Positions 44,964 through 54,302 of a stretch of 64,000 nt of DNA are shown piece by piece. The position numbers and the translations under genes were made by a program. Below the pieces are notes generated by a model, which searched no databases, had not been told where the DNA came from, and worked only from the letters and a program-made list of their open reading frames with translations. How positions within the stretch are numbered: the first letter of the stretch is position 1; each line of letters begins with the position of its first letter. The stretch is from contig CBDFGQ010000004.1 of the NCBI GenBank assembly GCA_965247295.1, positions 248,001 to 312,000 of the forward strand, read 5' to 3'. This DNA is from CBDFGQ01 sp965247295 (GTDB lineage Bacteria > Chloroflexota > Dehalococcoidia > Lucifugimonadales > JAGWBF01).

Positions 44964-45416
44964 GCCAGAGCCTCCTAGCTTTGGCCATCTTTAGACCAGA
45001 GGTTTTAATACCAGACCGCCTCACCCACTGGGCCACTGTGGTACCCACCATAGTAGCTCCGTCCGTGGGGCACTGCAACCGTGATACCTATTGAACTGTC
45101 TTCGTGCCCATCCATCGACGCATCTTTCCACTGGGCTTGCACACATTTTTCGCATATTTCGCTTTTTTGCCTCTCTTCTTGCCTCACCTCGAGATCCAAC
45201 ACCTACACGATAGCGGTGCGAAATAAGCGAATAATGCGAAACAAATGGACCTATGCTGGTCGACCGACCAGGGGATTGATCTCGCAACCTAGGTTACGCT
45301 GAATCCCCGAGTCTTCCAGTAGTAGAATGAGGCTGGGGCAACGGGTTACTGACTACCAATAGGGATATAGGCCTGAGCTGCTGGGCCTGCCAAAGTTTCG
45401 GTAGGAGGAGAGCACG
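44964..45416. other. Intergenic region with a 22-bp inverted repeat
   Basis: 453 bases between divergent genes. Contains AT-rich imperfect inverted repeats at 45146-45168 and 45221-45242, which could be a regulator site. Around 45005-45060 the reverse strand resembles the 5' half of a tRNA-Leu or tRNA-Ser but does not fold convincingly. Confidence 0.4.
45146..45242. repeat. Imperfect inverted repeat, possible operator
   Basis: TTTTTCGCATATTTCGCTTT at 45146 is the near reverse complement of AAATAAGCGAATAATGCGAA at 45221. Each arm itself contains two TTCGC/GCGAA units. It lies about 175 bases before the VOC gene. Confidence 0.4.
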
Positions 45417-45779
45417 ATGAAAACACAGGGGTTAAACCATCTGCAAATCGCCGTGTCGGACCTAGACCGGTCCCTGGCCTTCTACATTGGGTTGCTGGGC
45501 ATGCGGGAGTTGTTCCGTGGGGGTCCGAATCTGGTCTTTCTCCAAAGCGCCGAGGGGAATGATATCTTTACGCTGCGCCACGCCGACGGCCCGGTGGACG
45601 CGCCAGCCGGAGGCATGCAGCATTTCGGATTCGCGGTGAAGCGTGAAGATCACGCTGCGGCGGTGGAGGAGGCTAGGGCCTTCGGTGCTGAGGTGATGGA
45701 AGTAGGTCAGCACGGCGACAACTCTCTGTACGCTTACATCAGGGATCCGGACGGCTACACCATCGAGATTGGCACCTGA
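45417..45779 (+). CDS. VOC-family (glyoxalase/dioxygenase-like) protein
   Basis: 120 residues, one vicinal-oxygen-chelate unit; ATG follows GGTAGGAGGAGAGC. Pattern: LNHLQIAVSDLDRSLAFYIG with metal His, MQHFGFAVKREDH with a second His, and YIRDPDGYTIEIGT with the metal Glu. Members work as dimers on small substrates (glyoxalase, epimerase, fosfomycin-resistance type) with a divalent metal. Specific role unknown. Confidence 0.92.
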   Translation: MKTQGLNHLQIAVSDLDRSLAFYIGLLGMRELFRGGPNLVFLQSAEGNDIFTLRHADGPVDAPAGGMQHFGFAVKREDHAAAVEEARAFGAEVMEVGQHGDNSLYAYIRDPDGYTIEIGT

Positions 45780-45968
45780 ACCATTATTTTACTGGTAGCC
45801 TGAGACGAGGTCAGCCTCTTCCACTGTAGTCAGAAGTGGGCGGAAATGCTGCAGGAAGGCCCGTAGAGCCCCTCAGCAGAAAGATAAGGCACCCAGAGAG
45901 AGAGGGAGAGAGAGACCCGCCCCACCCCACCTCCTTGACGCTGGCTAAATAGAATTAGAGGCGGTAGT

Positions 45969-46214
45969 TTAAATCGGCTCCACCCGGCGCAGGGTGAAAA
46001 TGTCCGAGGCCATGATCTCCGGCATCCTGGGTAGGAGATTCGCGAAGTCATCGGTCACGGCCCGAATCAACTGCCCGCTCAGGCGCCCGGACGCATCGCT
46101 GGCCAGGAACACTGCCAGTTCCGCAGCCCGCTCTATGGAGCCCCCTCCGCCTCTGGTCACCTTCTGGCCCAGCTCGAACAGCTCGGTATCACCCACCGCC
46201 TCAGCCGCATTATT
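45969..46214 (-). pseudogene. Short-chain dehydrogenase, C-terminal fragment
   Basis: About 80 residues: GSIERAAELAVFLASDASGR, LSGQLIRAV, then FANLLPRMPEIMASDIFTLR. This is the end of the SDR fold after the active site; the NAD-binding and YxxxK parts are missing. A stop lies just upstream in frame. Low-complexity GA-rich sequence follows at 45895-45930. Confidence 0.6.
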
Positions 46215-46268
46215 CTAGGGGAGATTCCTCGAAGCTCAGTCGTTGGTATTTGGCGATGCAGAACAACG

Positions 46269-46305
46269 AGAGAAGCGGGTTCCCCTAGGAAGAGCCCGCT
46301 TCTCT
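46269..46305 (-). terminator. Strong hairpin terminator after MmgE/PrpD gene
   Basis: An 11-bp perfect stem (AGAGAAGCGGG/CCCGCTTCTCT) with an inner TTCC/GGAA pair, lying 27 bases past the stop of the reverse-strand gene. The tract after it on the reverse strand is only moderately T-rich. Confidence 0.6.
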
Positions 46306-46331
46306 AAGATCGGTTCTCAGCGCGGTAGAGG

Positions 46332-47657
46332 CTAACCGTTATCCGAGCCTCCCAGCAGAGAGGTCAGCTCCCTGACGTCCCCCAGATCCTGCAGGTGGTC
46401 ACCCGCCATCCTGATCACCTCCTCCGTCCGCTGAGGGTCCAGGATGCCATCGGTGAGGAAGCGGAACTTGCTCAAGCTGGCCTCCCTGGGCAACGGGTTG
46501 GCCCGGTCGCCGGGGACGATGCCAACCGTGCTGGTGAGGGTCCGCCCGTCCTTCATGCGCACCCAGGCTCTGGCTGCGGGACCGTCTGTCAAACCAGCAG
46601 ACTCGGTGTCCTCGGAGATCCGGACCCTGGCGGCCATGGCCCGGACCCGGTCGTCGTCGATGGCCTCGGGGTAGAAGGTGGTGATGTCGGCGTTGCCTCG
46701 GATCAGGGCGGAGGCTATGGAGTAGGGCACGCTGAATTTGGCCCCCAGCATGTTGTGGGGATAGGCGCCGACCATCTCGGGCAGGAACCGCTTCAGCCCT
46801 ACCTCTATGGTATCCACCTCCTCCAGCGAGAACCCTTCCTGGCTTCGCACTGCCAGGGCGGCCTCGATGGGCGGGTGCATGGTGGCGCAGCAAGCGTGGA
46901 ACTTGGTGTAGTTTTGCTGGATGCGGTACTCGCCACCTAGACCGGACAGGGTCACGTCGGGGTCGAAGGAGTCGCCGATAATGGTGCCGAAGACGTCCGA
47001 GGGGCCGTCCTCCACGCCGGTGAAGCCTGCCCGGTACATGTCCATCGCCAGGATGCCCATGAGGCCCGAGCGTCCCGGGTAGGCGTTGCGGATGGTGGCG
47101 CCCTCGAAGCATGGTCTCCAGGTGTTGGCCGGGCTCATCCCGCTGGCGACGTTGATGAGGGACCTCATCTGGCCGGCGTCCAGGCCATTCAGCTTGCCTA
47201 TGGCTACCGCCGTCCCGATGACCCCCCAGTGGCCGTGGGAATGGACGTTGGGCCTGGGTGTCGTCGCGGCGCCCATGCGAGACTCCACTTCATAGGCCAC
47301 TAGCATCGCCTCGATGAACTGGTGGCCGTCGATGGACATCTGCTCTCCGACGGCCAGCGCCGCGGGCATGACGTGAATGGAGGGGTGTCCTCCTCCGTGC
47401 TTATTGCCCTCGTCCATCTCTAGGCCCACACCCGCCGTGGCGTTGACCAATGTGACGAGCATGGGCTCAGCCTTCAGGGGATGGCCGAAGATGGTCGCCG
47501 TGGCTGGGCCTGACCGTTCGGCGACCTGCTGCGCCAGGTTGGCGTTCTCGGGCAGCCGGCTTCCCGCTAGTATGGCTCCAACCGTGTCTTCGCTCAGGTC
47601 CTGGTAACGGGTATCGGCCACGAACTCCGACAAAGTGTCCAGATAGTCTCCCATCAC
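46332..47657 (-). CDS. MmgE/PrpD family protein (2-methylcitrate-dehydratase-like)
   Basis: 441 residues. Characteristic segments: MDEGNKHGGGHPSIHVMPAA, HSHGHWGVIGTAVA, FEGATIRNAYPGRSGLMG, KFHACCATMHPPIEA and PYSIASALIRG. Near the start, DLSEDTVGAILAGSRLPENA appears to lack about 11 residues normally found between the two half-sites, perhaps an in-frame deletion. The family isomerises or dehydrates tricarboxylic-type acids; many SAR202-like genomes have several. It lies 55 bases downstream of the hydantoinase-like gene and is probably co-transcribed. Confidence 0.9.
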   Translation of the reverse strand: MMGDYLDTLSEFVADTRYQDLSEDTVGAILAGSRLPENANLAQQVAERSGPATATIFGHPLKAEPMLVTLVNATAGVGLEMDEGNKHGGGHPSIHVMPAALAVGEQMSIDGHQFIEAMLVAYEVESRMGAATTPRPNVHSHGHWGVIGTAVAIGKLNGLDAGQMRSLINVASGMSPANTWRPCFEGATIRNAYPGRSGLMGILAMDMYRAGFTGVEDGPSDVFGTIIGDSFDPDVTLSGLGGEYRIQQNYTKFHACCATMHPPIEAALAVRSQEGFSLEEVDTIEVGLKRFLPEMVGAYPHNMLGAKFSVPYSIASALIRGNADITTFYPEAIDDDRVRAMAARVRISEDTESAGLTDGPAARAWVRMKDGRTLTSTVGIVPGDRANPLPREASLSKFRFLTDGILDPQRTEEVIRMAGDHLQDLGDVRELTSLLGGSDNG

Positions 47658-47711
47658 ACTTCTCCTATACCGTATACTCCCTCTCCATTGGGAGAGGGGC
47701 TGGGGTGAGGG

Positions 47712-49130
47712 TTACCTGACCCGGCCGCCCAGGGGGACCGTGGGACCTTCCGCATCCAGGAACTGTCCGAAGCCTGCCTTCCGCTCTATGGTTCCCTGGT
47801 TGTAGAGCACCTGACCGCGCAGCAGGGTCATCCAGGGGCCGCCGGTGATCTGCCAGCCCTCGAAGAGGCTGAATCCCGAGTTGCCGTGCTGCTCAGCGGC
47901 CCTGACGGTCATCCCGCCCGTGGGGTCGAAGATGGACAGGTCGGCGTCGGAGCCCACCTGTATGGTGCCCTTCCGGGGGTATAGACCGAATATCCGTGCC
48001 GGGTTCTCGGACATGACCCGGGCCAGCCAAGATGGCGGAAAGCCCCGCTTGAGCACGCCCTCGCTGTAGGCCAGGGGCGCCAGGGTCTCGACGCCAGGCG
48101 ATCCGAAGGGCGCCGATTCGCCGCTGGGCAGGACGAAGATGTTGTCCCAAGCTTTCTCCTTCTCCTCCCTGGGATTGGGAGCGTGATCACTGGCGACCGT
48201 GGAGATGTAGCCCAGCTCCAGTCCCGACCACATAGCGGGCTGGTCTGGACCGTCCTTGGCGCGCAGGGGCGGTCCGATCTTGGCGAGGGGACCCACCTTG
48301 GCCATCTCTTCGTCGGACAATAGTAGATACTGGGGGCAGGTCTCGGCCCAGACCCGCTGGCCCGCCGCCTGTGCCTGCTTGATGCGCTCCAGGCCTACCT
48401 CGCTGCTCAGGTGGACGACGTAGAGGGGGCAGTTGGTGACATTGGCCATCCTGACCGCCCGGTTGATGGCCTCCTCCTCGGCCCAGGTGGGGCACGCCTG
48501 GGGGAAGAAGGTGGGATGGGTATGGCCCTCTTCGATGAGTTTGTTCTCCAGGTAGTCGATAATGTTTCCGCTTTCGCAGTGCATCTGCAGCACGCCACCG
48601 CCCTTGGCCACCAGCTCCATGGCTTGGCAGATGTAGTCGTCGTCGCACAGGCGGCCTGGGCGCTTCTTGTAGGTCATAAACATCTTGAAGGACTTGATGC
48701 CCATGTCCATAGCCTGGGGCACGGTCTCAAGGATGTAAGGCTGGTTGGCCAGGATGTAGTGGAAGGAGAAGTCCGTCACAGCGTTAGTGGAGATCTCCTC
48801 CCGGTGGCGGTTGATGGCCTGGACCAGCGTCTCTCCTGCCTCGAAATCGTAGGTGCCGAAGGGCACCAGGGTGGTGAGTCCGGCGTGGGCCCCCGCGATA
48901 GACCCGATTCCGTAGCCGTCCACCCGGTCCAGGTGGACGTGGGAGTCGATGAGCCCTGGAAACACGTGCTTGCCCGTGGCGTCGATGTAGCGGTCTGCTG
49001 GGGGAAAGGTCTCAGGGTCCCCCACCGCTACGATCTTCTCGCCCTTGATAGCGACGGCCCCCACGCTGGCGCTGTTGGCGGTGACCACCAGGCCACCGTG
49101 GACGACGGTGTCAACTCTGTTCTCTTGCAT
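47712..49130 (-). CDS. Dihydropyrimidinase/hydantoinase-like amidohydrolase
   Basis: 472 residues, intact. Metal and catalytic motifs: HxH in GLIDSHVHLDR, carboxylated Lys in GIKSFKMFMTYKK, His in VLQMHCESGN and YVVHLSSEVG, Asp in STVASDHAPNPR. The dihydropyrimidinase C-terminus (SENPARIFGLYPRKGTIQVG, ADLSIFDP) is present. It hydrolyses cyclic amides such as dihydropyrimidines, hydantoins or allantoin. ATG 49130 has a moderate Shine-Dalgarno (GGAGG nearby). Likely operon with the MmgE/PrpD gene. A frameshifted relative is at 1856-3227. Confidence 0.9.
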   Translation of the reverse strand: MQENRVDTVVHGGLVVTANSASVGAVAIKGEKIVAVGDPETFPPADRYIDATGKHVFPGLIDSHVHLDRVDGYGIGSIAGAHAGLTTLVPFGTYDFEAGETLVQAINRHREEISTNAVTDFSFHYILANQPYILETVPQAMDMGIKSFKMFMTYKKRPGRLCDDDYICQAMELVAKGGGVLQMHCESGNIIDYLENKLIEEGHTHPTFFPQACPTWAEEEAINRAVRMANVTNCPLYVVHLSSEVGLERIKQAQAAGQRVWAETCPQYLLLSDEEMAKVGPLAKIGPPLRAKDGPDQPAMWSGLELGYISTVASDHAPNPREEKEKAWDNIFVLPSGESAPFGSPGVETLAPLAYSEGVLKRGFPPSWLARVMSENPARIFGLYPRKGTIQVGSDADLSIFDPTGGMTVRAAEQHGNSGFSLFEGWQITGGPWMTLLRGQVLYNQGTIERKAGFGQFLDAEGPTVPLGGRVR

Positions 49131-49373
49131 GGGTCCTCCTTTCGTACCTGGTTCCTTCCCCCTTTACTGAGGAAGGTTAGGAAGGGGTAGACACCCCCTC
49201 TCTAACTCTCCCCGTCAGCCCCTGGGAGCCGCCCTGCCGTCGGCTGTAGGAAGATTGTACGGGCACGCTGGTGGCCCGTCAACGCGCTACTGCTGGCTCA
49301 TGGAGAGCGCCGTACTTCTCTCTGGTCTGATGGTTGTATACTACTACGGGCTTCTTGAGAGCGACTATCTAAG

Positions 49374-49690
49374 GTGGGAGTGCCGATGATGGTGAAGACC
49401 GGTACCGACAACATCAACAGTCTGAGCGACGGGCGTACCGTCTATCTCGACGAGCAGACAGTGGAGAACGTCGCCGAGCACCCCGCCTACAGGAACGCAG
49501 TGGGCACGGTGGCGCGCATGTATGACTTCCAGGCCGTCCCTGAGAACCAGGAGCTGATGACCTTCGAATCGCCCACCACGGGGGAACGGGTCAACCGTTG
49601 CTGGGCAGCTGCCCCGCTCCTAAGAAGAGCTGGTGCAGCGGAGGCAAGCGCTGACCGCCTGGGCGGAGATTAGCCAGGGGTTCCTGGGCC
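49374..49690 (+). pseudogene. 4-hydroxyphenylacetate 3-hydroxylase (HpaB)-like, N-terminal fragment with frameshift
   Basis: The frame reads MVKTGTDNINSLSDGRTVYL then HPAYRNAVGTVARMYDFQ, the N-terminal domain of HpaB/PvcC-type flavin monooxygenases. After GERVNRCWAAAPL it breaks; the next frame continues EELVQRRQALTAWAEISQGF with a TAA just before it. Homology ends around LGRCP at about 49690, so about 110 of about 480 residues survive. Confidence 0.68.
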
Positions 49691-49841
49691 GCTGTCCATT
49701 GACGGGGCCGCACGCCGGGAGTAATCTAGCGCCATCGAAAACAAAGCCTCTTTGGGGCTTCACTGGGGTGAGAGAAGCACCCCAATCGAATGGCGAGTAT
49801 AGGGCCCTGCCCTGCAAAACTAATTTGAAGGAGGTGCTTAG

Positions 49842-51227
49842 ATGTCTGCGACGCGAACTCTGGCACGGAACATTTCCAGGCTCGCCTATGAGGATCTGTC
49901 GCCTAGGGCCGTGAAGGCCGGGAAGCTGGCGGTTCTGGACGCCGTGGGCAACGCCATCGGTGGATATCCCCTAAGCCTGTCTCCGATCTTCCTGAACATT
50001 GCGAAAAACATGGGCGGCGGCAGGGAGGAGGCCACCCTCATTGGCGACGGGACCAGGGTCAGTGCGCCCCTGGCGGCCTTCGGCAACACGGCGCTGACCT
50101 CCATGCTAGATTACTCCGATCGTGCCAGCACCTCTTTGGCCGTATGGGCCGCGCTGGCCGCCGGCGAGCCCAGGGGAATCTCCGGAAAGGAGTTGATTAC
50201 CAGCGTAGTGGCAGGGTCCGAGGTGGTGGCACGAATATCCCGCTCCATGGACATGAGCGACGACCAGGCGCGCAGATTGGGCAGAACTAAGCCAGTCCAA
50301 TGGGAGAACATCACGGTGTTTGAGGCCGCGGGTGCGGCCGGTCGGGCGCTGGGGCTTGATGAGGAGCAGATGCTTTCGACCATGGGCATGACTGGCATAT
50401 ACTGTCCCGTCCCCGCAGGCTACAAGTGGCTGGGCGATGAGAACCTCCTTCCTAGAAAGGACATCAAGCAGGGCTGGGCGTGGATGGGTATGACCGGGAC
50501 CTTTGCCGCCGTCACCGCCCAAAGCGGCCTGAAGATGTTGCAGGAGAACAACATCCTGGACGGCGACAAAGGCCTGTGGCTGTTGCTGGGGATGGACATC
50601 TTCAAGGAGGAAGAGCTTACCGCGGACTTCGGTCCCCCGTACCACGTTGAAGGGTTCAGCACCAAGGCCTACCCCGGATGCACGGTGACCCATACGGCCA
50701 TGGTGGGCACCAGAGCCCTTGTACAAGGGAAATAACGTTGCCCTTGATGACATTGAGCACATCGACGTTACCACCAACAGGGCCTTTGGGGTCGGCTTCC
50801 ATGAGAAGGAGCCCGAACGCCTGTGTGACCGGGAGTTCAGTATACCCTACCAGGTTTCAGCCGCGATTCTTGCCGGAGACAAGGGACCTAACTGGTATTC
50901 GGACAAGGTAGCCAAGAGTCCTGAGTTCGCGGAAATGGTTCAGCGGGTGACGCTATCCTTTGACGAAGAGGCCGAAGAGGCCCATGACCTCTGGATGAGC
51001 AAAGTAATCATCCGCACGAAGTCGGGGCGGCAGTACAGTAAGCGTGTGGACGGACCCACGAACACGCGAAGCGACGATGAGGTTAGAGAGAAATTCATCA
51101 CCACTACCTCCCAGGTCATCGACCGAGGGCAGGTGGACAAGCTCATGAGCACCATTGAAAACCTGGAAAGGTGGGGAACATATCGGAGCTGGCAGGCTTG
51201 CTGCGCGTTTCTGCCCCCAGGGAATAG
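49842..51227 (+). pseudogene. MmgE/PrpD family gene with two homopolymer frameshifts
   Basis: ATG follows GGAGGTGCTTAG. The first frame (297 codons) carries LAVLDAVGNAIGGYPLSLSP, STMGMTGIYCPVPAGYKWLG and AYPGCTVTHTAMVG, then stops at 50735. The next frame continues NNVALDDIEHIDVTTNRAF and RSDDEVREKFITTTSQVID. One surplus base in GGGAAA (50726-50731) explains the first break. A second at GGGG (51173-51176) is needed to reach NISELAGLLRVSAPRE and the natural stop at 51227. Undoing both gives about 460 residues. Either a recent pseudogene or sequence errors. Confidence 0.78.
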
Positions 51228-51442
51228 CGAACGTATCTCCTCAGCGGCAAAGGGTAAGACTCACCTAACTACCTGGCCCCCGAACTCTCACACACCGTAC
51301 AACACGATGTAAAGGGAGGCGAAAATGGACTGTAGGGTGTCAGCGCAATTGGACACTATTGAGGCCTAGAAAACCGAGGAGGTTGGGGGTGGTAGAGGCT
51401 CCTTCAGAGGGGTAGATTAACCCTAAGTGAAAGGAGTCATCG

Positions 51443-51844
51443 ATGACCCAGGTAGAGGATCAGGCCAGTCAAGCTGAGGAGCGAAGCCAGGAGACACGAA
51501 GCTTCGTGCGTCAGGTCCGTGCAGCGACCCGCCGTAAGTATACCCCTGAAGAGAAGATTCGCATCGTCTTGGAGGGGTTCAGACGGGAGACTACCGTTAA
51601 TGACCTGTGCCGACGGGAAGGAATCAAACCCCACTCCTACTACGCCTGGACCAAGGGGTTCATGGAAGCTGGGAAGGAGAGGTTGACTCGGGACAGTGTG
51701 CGTGATGCGACCCAGCAAGAGATAGAGCAGCTCAAGCGGGAGAACAGTGAACTGAAGCAGCTGGTGGGTGAGTTGTCCCTGGAGTTGCACCGCTTCAAAA
51801 AAACAGCTCTGCCGCCCCTACACGACAACGGCACCGGCGCATGA
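51443..51844 (+). CDS. IS3-family transposase orfA (HTH protein)
   Basis: 133 residues. The HTH_Tnp_1 part is YTPEEKIRIVLEGFRRETTV, NDLCRREGIKPHSYYAWTKG, followed by a leucine-zipper-like coil (IEQLKRENSELKQLVGELSL). It binds the element ends. Its stop overlaps the orfB start in ATGA at 51841-51844, allowing coupling or a programmed fusion as in IS3-type elements. Confidence 0.9.
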   Translation: MTQVEDQASQAEERSQETRSFVRQVRAATRRKYTPEEKIRIVLEGFRRETTVNDLCRREGIKPHSYYAWTKGFMEAGKERLTRDSVRDATQQEIEQLKRENSELKQLVGELSLELHRFKKTALPPLHDNGTGA

Positions 51845-52860
51845 GCGTAGTGGAACAATCGAAGGTCGTGGCTGAGGTGGAGCGACATGGTAGAGGGAAG
51901 AACAGGCGACTCAGGGAGCTTGGCATTTCCAGGAGCACGTATTATTGGTGGAGGTGGAGGCACCGGCAGGGTAGTTGGGAGGGTACGGAAGGAACTGAGA
52001 GGCCCTGGAATCGCCTGCGTCCAGAAGAGGAGGCAGTAGTGCTGGCGGCAGCCCGTGAGATGCCGACCTGGCGAAGCCGGCAGTTGGCGGCTTGGCTCAC
52101 CGACCACAGAGGCCTATCGGTCTCCGCCTCCACAGTCTATCGTATCCTGAGACGGGAGGGTCTGGTGAAACGGATCGAATACCAGTTGGCAGCGGGCAAA
52201 GAGTACCAGCACAAGACCACAGGGCCCCACCAGCTGTGGGCCACCGATGCCTCCTACTTCCGTGTAGTGGGATGGGGCTACTACTACCTCGTGACGGTGA
52301 TGGACGACTACTCCCGGTTCATCTTGGCCTGGAAGGTGCAACGGGACATGACGGCCGACTCCCTCATAGAGGTGGTCCAGCAAGCTGTTGACTCTACTGG
52401 TATGACTGATGTACCTCTGGAGGATCGGACCAAGCTCCTCTCAGATAATGGCTCAGGTTATGTATCGCGGGCCTTCCGCGAGTACATGCGGGTGGTGGGC
52501 ATTCGCCACGTCCTGGCAGCACCCTATCACCCTCAGACCAACGGGAAGCTGGAGAGATATCACCGAACCCTCAAAGACGACATTAACCAGGTGCCATACG
52601 AGGTGGTGGAAGACCTGGAGGCGGCCATCCGGGACTTCGTCGAGTTCTACAACTACCGAAGATATCATCAGGCGCTCAGGGTTGTAACTCCGGCTGACGT
52701 GCTGGAAGGCCGTCTGGAGGCAATTCTAGCCCAGAGGAAGGAGGTACAGCGAGAGACTTTTGACCGGCGGAGGCGGTACAATCAGGAGGTCAGAGAAACC
52801 CTCAAACCAGGAGCTTCTTCACCCCAATCTCTCGGACCCAGAACTGTCCAAAACCGCTGA
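51841..52860 (+). CDS. IS3-family transposase orfB (DDE integrase)
   Basis: 339 residues, seemingly intact. N-terminal HTH_21 region (RLRELGISRSTYYWWRWR, STVYRILRREGLVKR), then the rve integrase core with all three acids: Asp in LWATDASYFRV, Asp in LLSDNGSGYVS, Glu in NGKLERYHRTLKDD (DD35E). It catalyses strand transfer of the element. The C-terminus (HQALRVVTPADVLEG) is normal. Stop at 52860 lies nine bases inside the right end. Confidence 0.92.
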   Translation: MSVVEQSKVVAEVERHGRGKNRRLRELGISRSTYYWWRWRHRQGSWEGTEGTERPWNRLRPEEEAVVLAAAREMPTWRSRQLAAWLTDHRGLSVSASTVYRILRREGLVKRIEYQLAAGKEYQHKTTGPHQLWATDASYFRVVGWGYYYLVTVMDDYSRFILAWKVQRDMTADSLIEVVQQAVDSTGMTDVPLEDRTKLLSDNGSGYVSRAFREYMRVVGIRHVLAAPYHPQTNGKLERYHRTLKDDINQVPYEVVEDLEAAIRDFVEFYNYRRYHQALRVVTPADVLEGRLEAILAQRKEVQRETFDRRRRYNQEVRETLKPGASSPQSLGPRTVQNR

Positions 52861-52873
52861 CACCCAACAGAAA

Positions 52874-53980
52874 ATGGACCTGTCAAGCACGATGGTCCCG
52901 GGAATCTCCAGGGACGAGCTGGACACCCCGGCCTTCCTCATCGACCTGGATGCCATGGAGGGGAACATCCAGCGGATGGCAGACTACTTCGCCAGCCGTC
53001 CAGTGGACGTACGTCCCCACATGAAGCACCACAAGACTCCCGTCATCGCCCACAAGCAAATCGCGGCCGGGGCCATCGGCGTCTGCTGCCAGAAGCTGGG
53101 CGAGGCCGAGGTGATGGCGTCCGGCGGCATCAGGAACATCCTGATCACCTACGAGATAGTCGGGCGAACGAAGATCAACCGCCTCATGGCGTTGTGCCAG
53201 CACGCCGACATGATGGTCACCGTAGACGACGCCCAGAACGTCAAGGACCTGTCGGAGGCGGCCCAGGCCTTCGGCACCTCTCTGGGAGTCCTGGTGGACG
53301 TGGACTGCGGGCACCACCGGTGCGGAGTGGACCCCGGCGAGCTCGCCGCACGCCTGGCCCAGGTGGTCGCCGCGGCGCCGGGGCTCCGGTTCCGGGGCAT
53401 CTGCGGCTACGCGGGCAACATCCAGAGCGTGGAGGACCCCGAGAAGCGGGCGATGATGGACCTGGAAGCCATGGGCAAGGTGGCCGAGAGCGTGGATGAG
53501 GTCCGCAAATCCGGGCTGGGGGTTGAGATCGTCAGCGCAGGCGGCACCGGCACGTACCAGCTCACCGGCAACTATCCCGGCGTTACCGAGGTACAACCCG
53601 GCTCCTACGTGCTGATGGACGCCCAGTACCGCAGGGTCCTCACCGACTTCGAAGTGGCGGGGACGGTCCTGGCTTCGGTAATCAGCCGGCCGGCGCCCGA
53701 CCGAGCGGTGCTGGACAGCGGCATGAAGGCCATATCCACGGACCAGTGGCCTCCCGTGTCCAAATCGGTGGAAGGCATCGAGTTCGCCGCTGCCTCGGAC
53801 GAGCACCTGGTGGCCAACCTGACCACCAGCGACGCGCGCCAGCTGCGGCCCGGCGACAAGATAGAGGTAATACCCGGCCACAACGACACCACCGCGAACC
53901 TTCACTCCCACTTCTTCGCCCTCCGTAAGGGCCGCCTGGAGACTGTATGGGAGGTGGGGGCCCGAGGCCGCATCCGTTGA
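52874..53980 (+). CDS. D-threonine-aldolase/alanine-racemase-N-like PLP enzyme, cut off from its Shine-Dalgarno
   Basis: 368 residues from ATG 52874 (MDLSSTMVPGISRDELDTPA). Pyridoxal-phosphate lysine in RPHMKHHKTPVIAHKQ, then ILITYEIVGRTKINRL, LVDVDCGHHRCGV and the metal motif PGHNDTTANLHSHF near the C-terminus, as in D-threonine aldolase and D-serine dehydratase (DSD1) relatives. It cleaves or dehydrates a D-hydroxy amino acid. The IS insertion at its first codons left the native AAAGGGAGGC on the far side of the element (51312-51320), so translation is probably weak unless the element supplies a signal. Confidence 0.88.
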   Translation: MDLSSTMVPGISRDELDTPAFLIDLDAMEGNIQRMADYFASRPVDVRPHMKHHKTPVIAHKQIAAGAIGVCCQKLGEAEVMASGGIRNILITYEIVGRTKINRLMALCQHADMMVTVDDAQNVKDLSEAAQAFGTSLGVLVDVDCGHHRCGVDPGELAARLAQVVAAAPGLRFRGICGYAGNIQSVEDPEKRAMMDLEAMGKVAESVDEVRKSGLGVEIVSAGGTGTYQLTGNYPGVTEVQPGSYVLMDAQYRRVLTDFEVAGTVLASVISRPAPDRAVLDSGMKAISTDQWPPVSKSVEGIEFAAASDEHLVANLTTSDARQLRPGDKIEVIPGHNDTTANLHSHFFALRKGRLETVWEVGARGRIR

Positions 53981-54302
53981 GTGCCGGCACACCGCCGGAG
54001 CCCGACTGTTCTCGCCTCAGGACCGGGTTACCAACCCGGGTACAGAAAACCTACCTGTCCTCCTCCCTGTGCCTGCTGTCGGACCGGGTGCGGGCCGCTG
54101 GACGGAGGCCAGACCTCGTGCGGCAGTGGCTCTTCAACGCCAAGCTCCAAGGGGAACCGTCAGAAGGTGGTGCCGGTGTATAGGTCGATTCCTATCTAGA
54201 CAAAGGATGGGAAGTCACTATGGAGCTCTCTAACCATAAGGCCATGCTTGGGTTTGCTGGCTAATTCCGGGCGTAAGGGAGAATAAAGCCTTTAATGTCG
54301 CA
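53981..54302. other. Intergenic stretch, possible coding remnant
   Basis: The forward frame ending at 54183 reads TYLSSSLCLLSDRVRAAGRR then VRQWLFNAKLQGEPSEGG. It has protein-like composition but no start and no known family. Nothing else is seen. Confidence 0.3.

Larger units (their letters stand above)
51331..52869 (+). mobile_element. IS3-family-like insertion sequence with 10-bp target duplication
   Basis: Left end TGTAGGGTGTCAGCGCAATT; right end, reverse-complemented, TGTTGGGTGTCAGCGGTTTT: about 20-25 bp imperfect terminal inverted repeats. GAAAATGGAC flanks both sides (51321-51330 and 52870-52879). It encodes orfA and orfB. A 10-bp duplication is longer than the usual 3-5 bp of IS3, so part may be coincidence. 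It landed on the start codon of the D-threonine-aldolase-like gene. Confidence 0.85.

Noticed and set aside
45005..45060. Possible 5' half of tRNA-Leu/Ser on the reverse strand
   Set aside because: D-loop-like GGGTGAGGCGG is present, but no T-arm or acceptor partner follows.
45895..45935. GA-rich low-complexity tract
   Set aside because: Simple-sequence stretch with no evident function.
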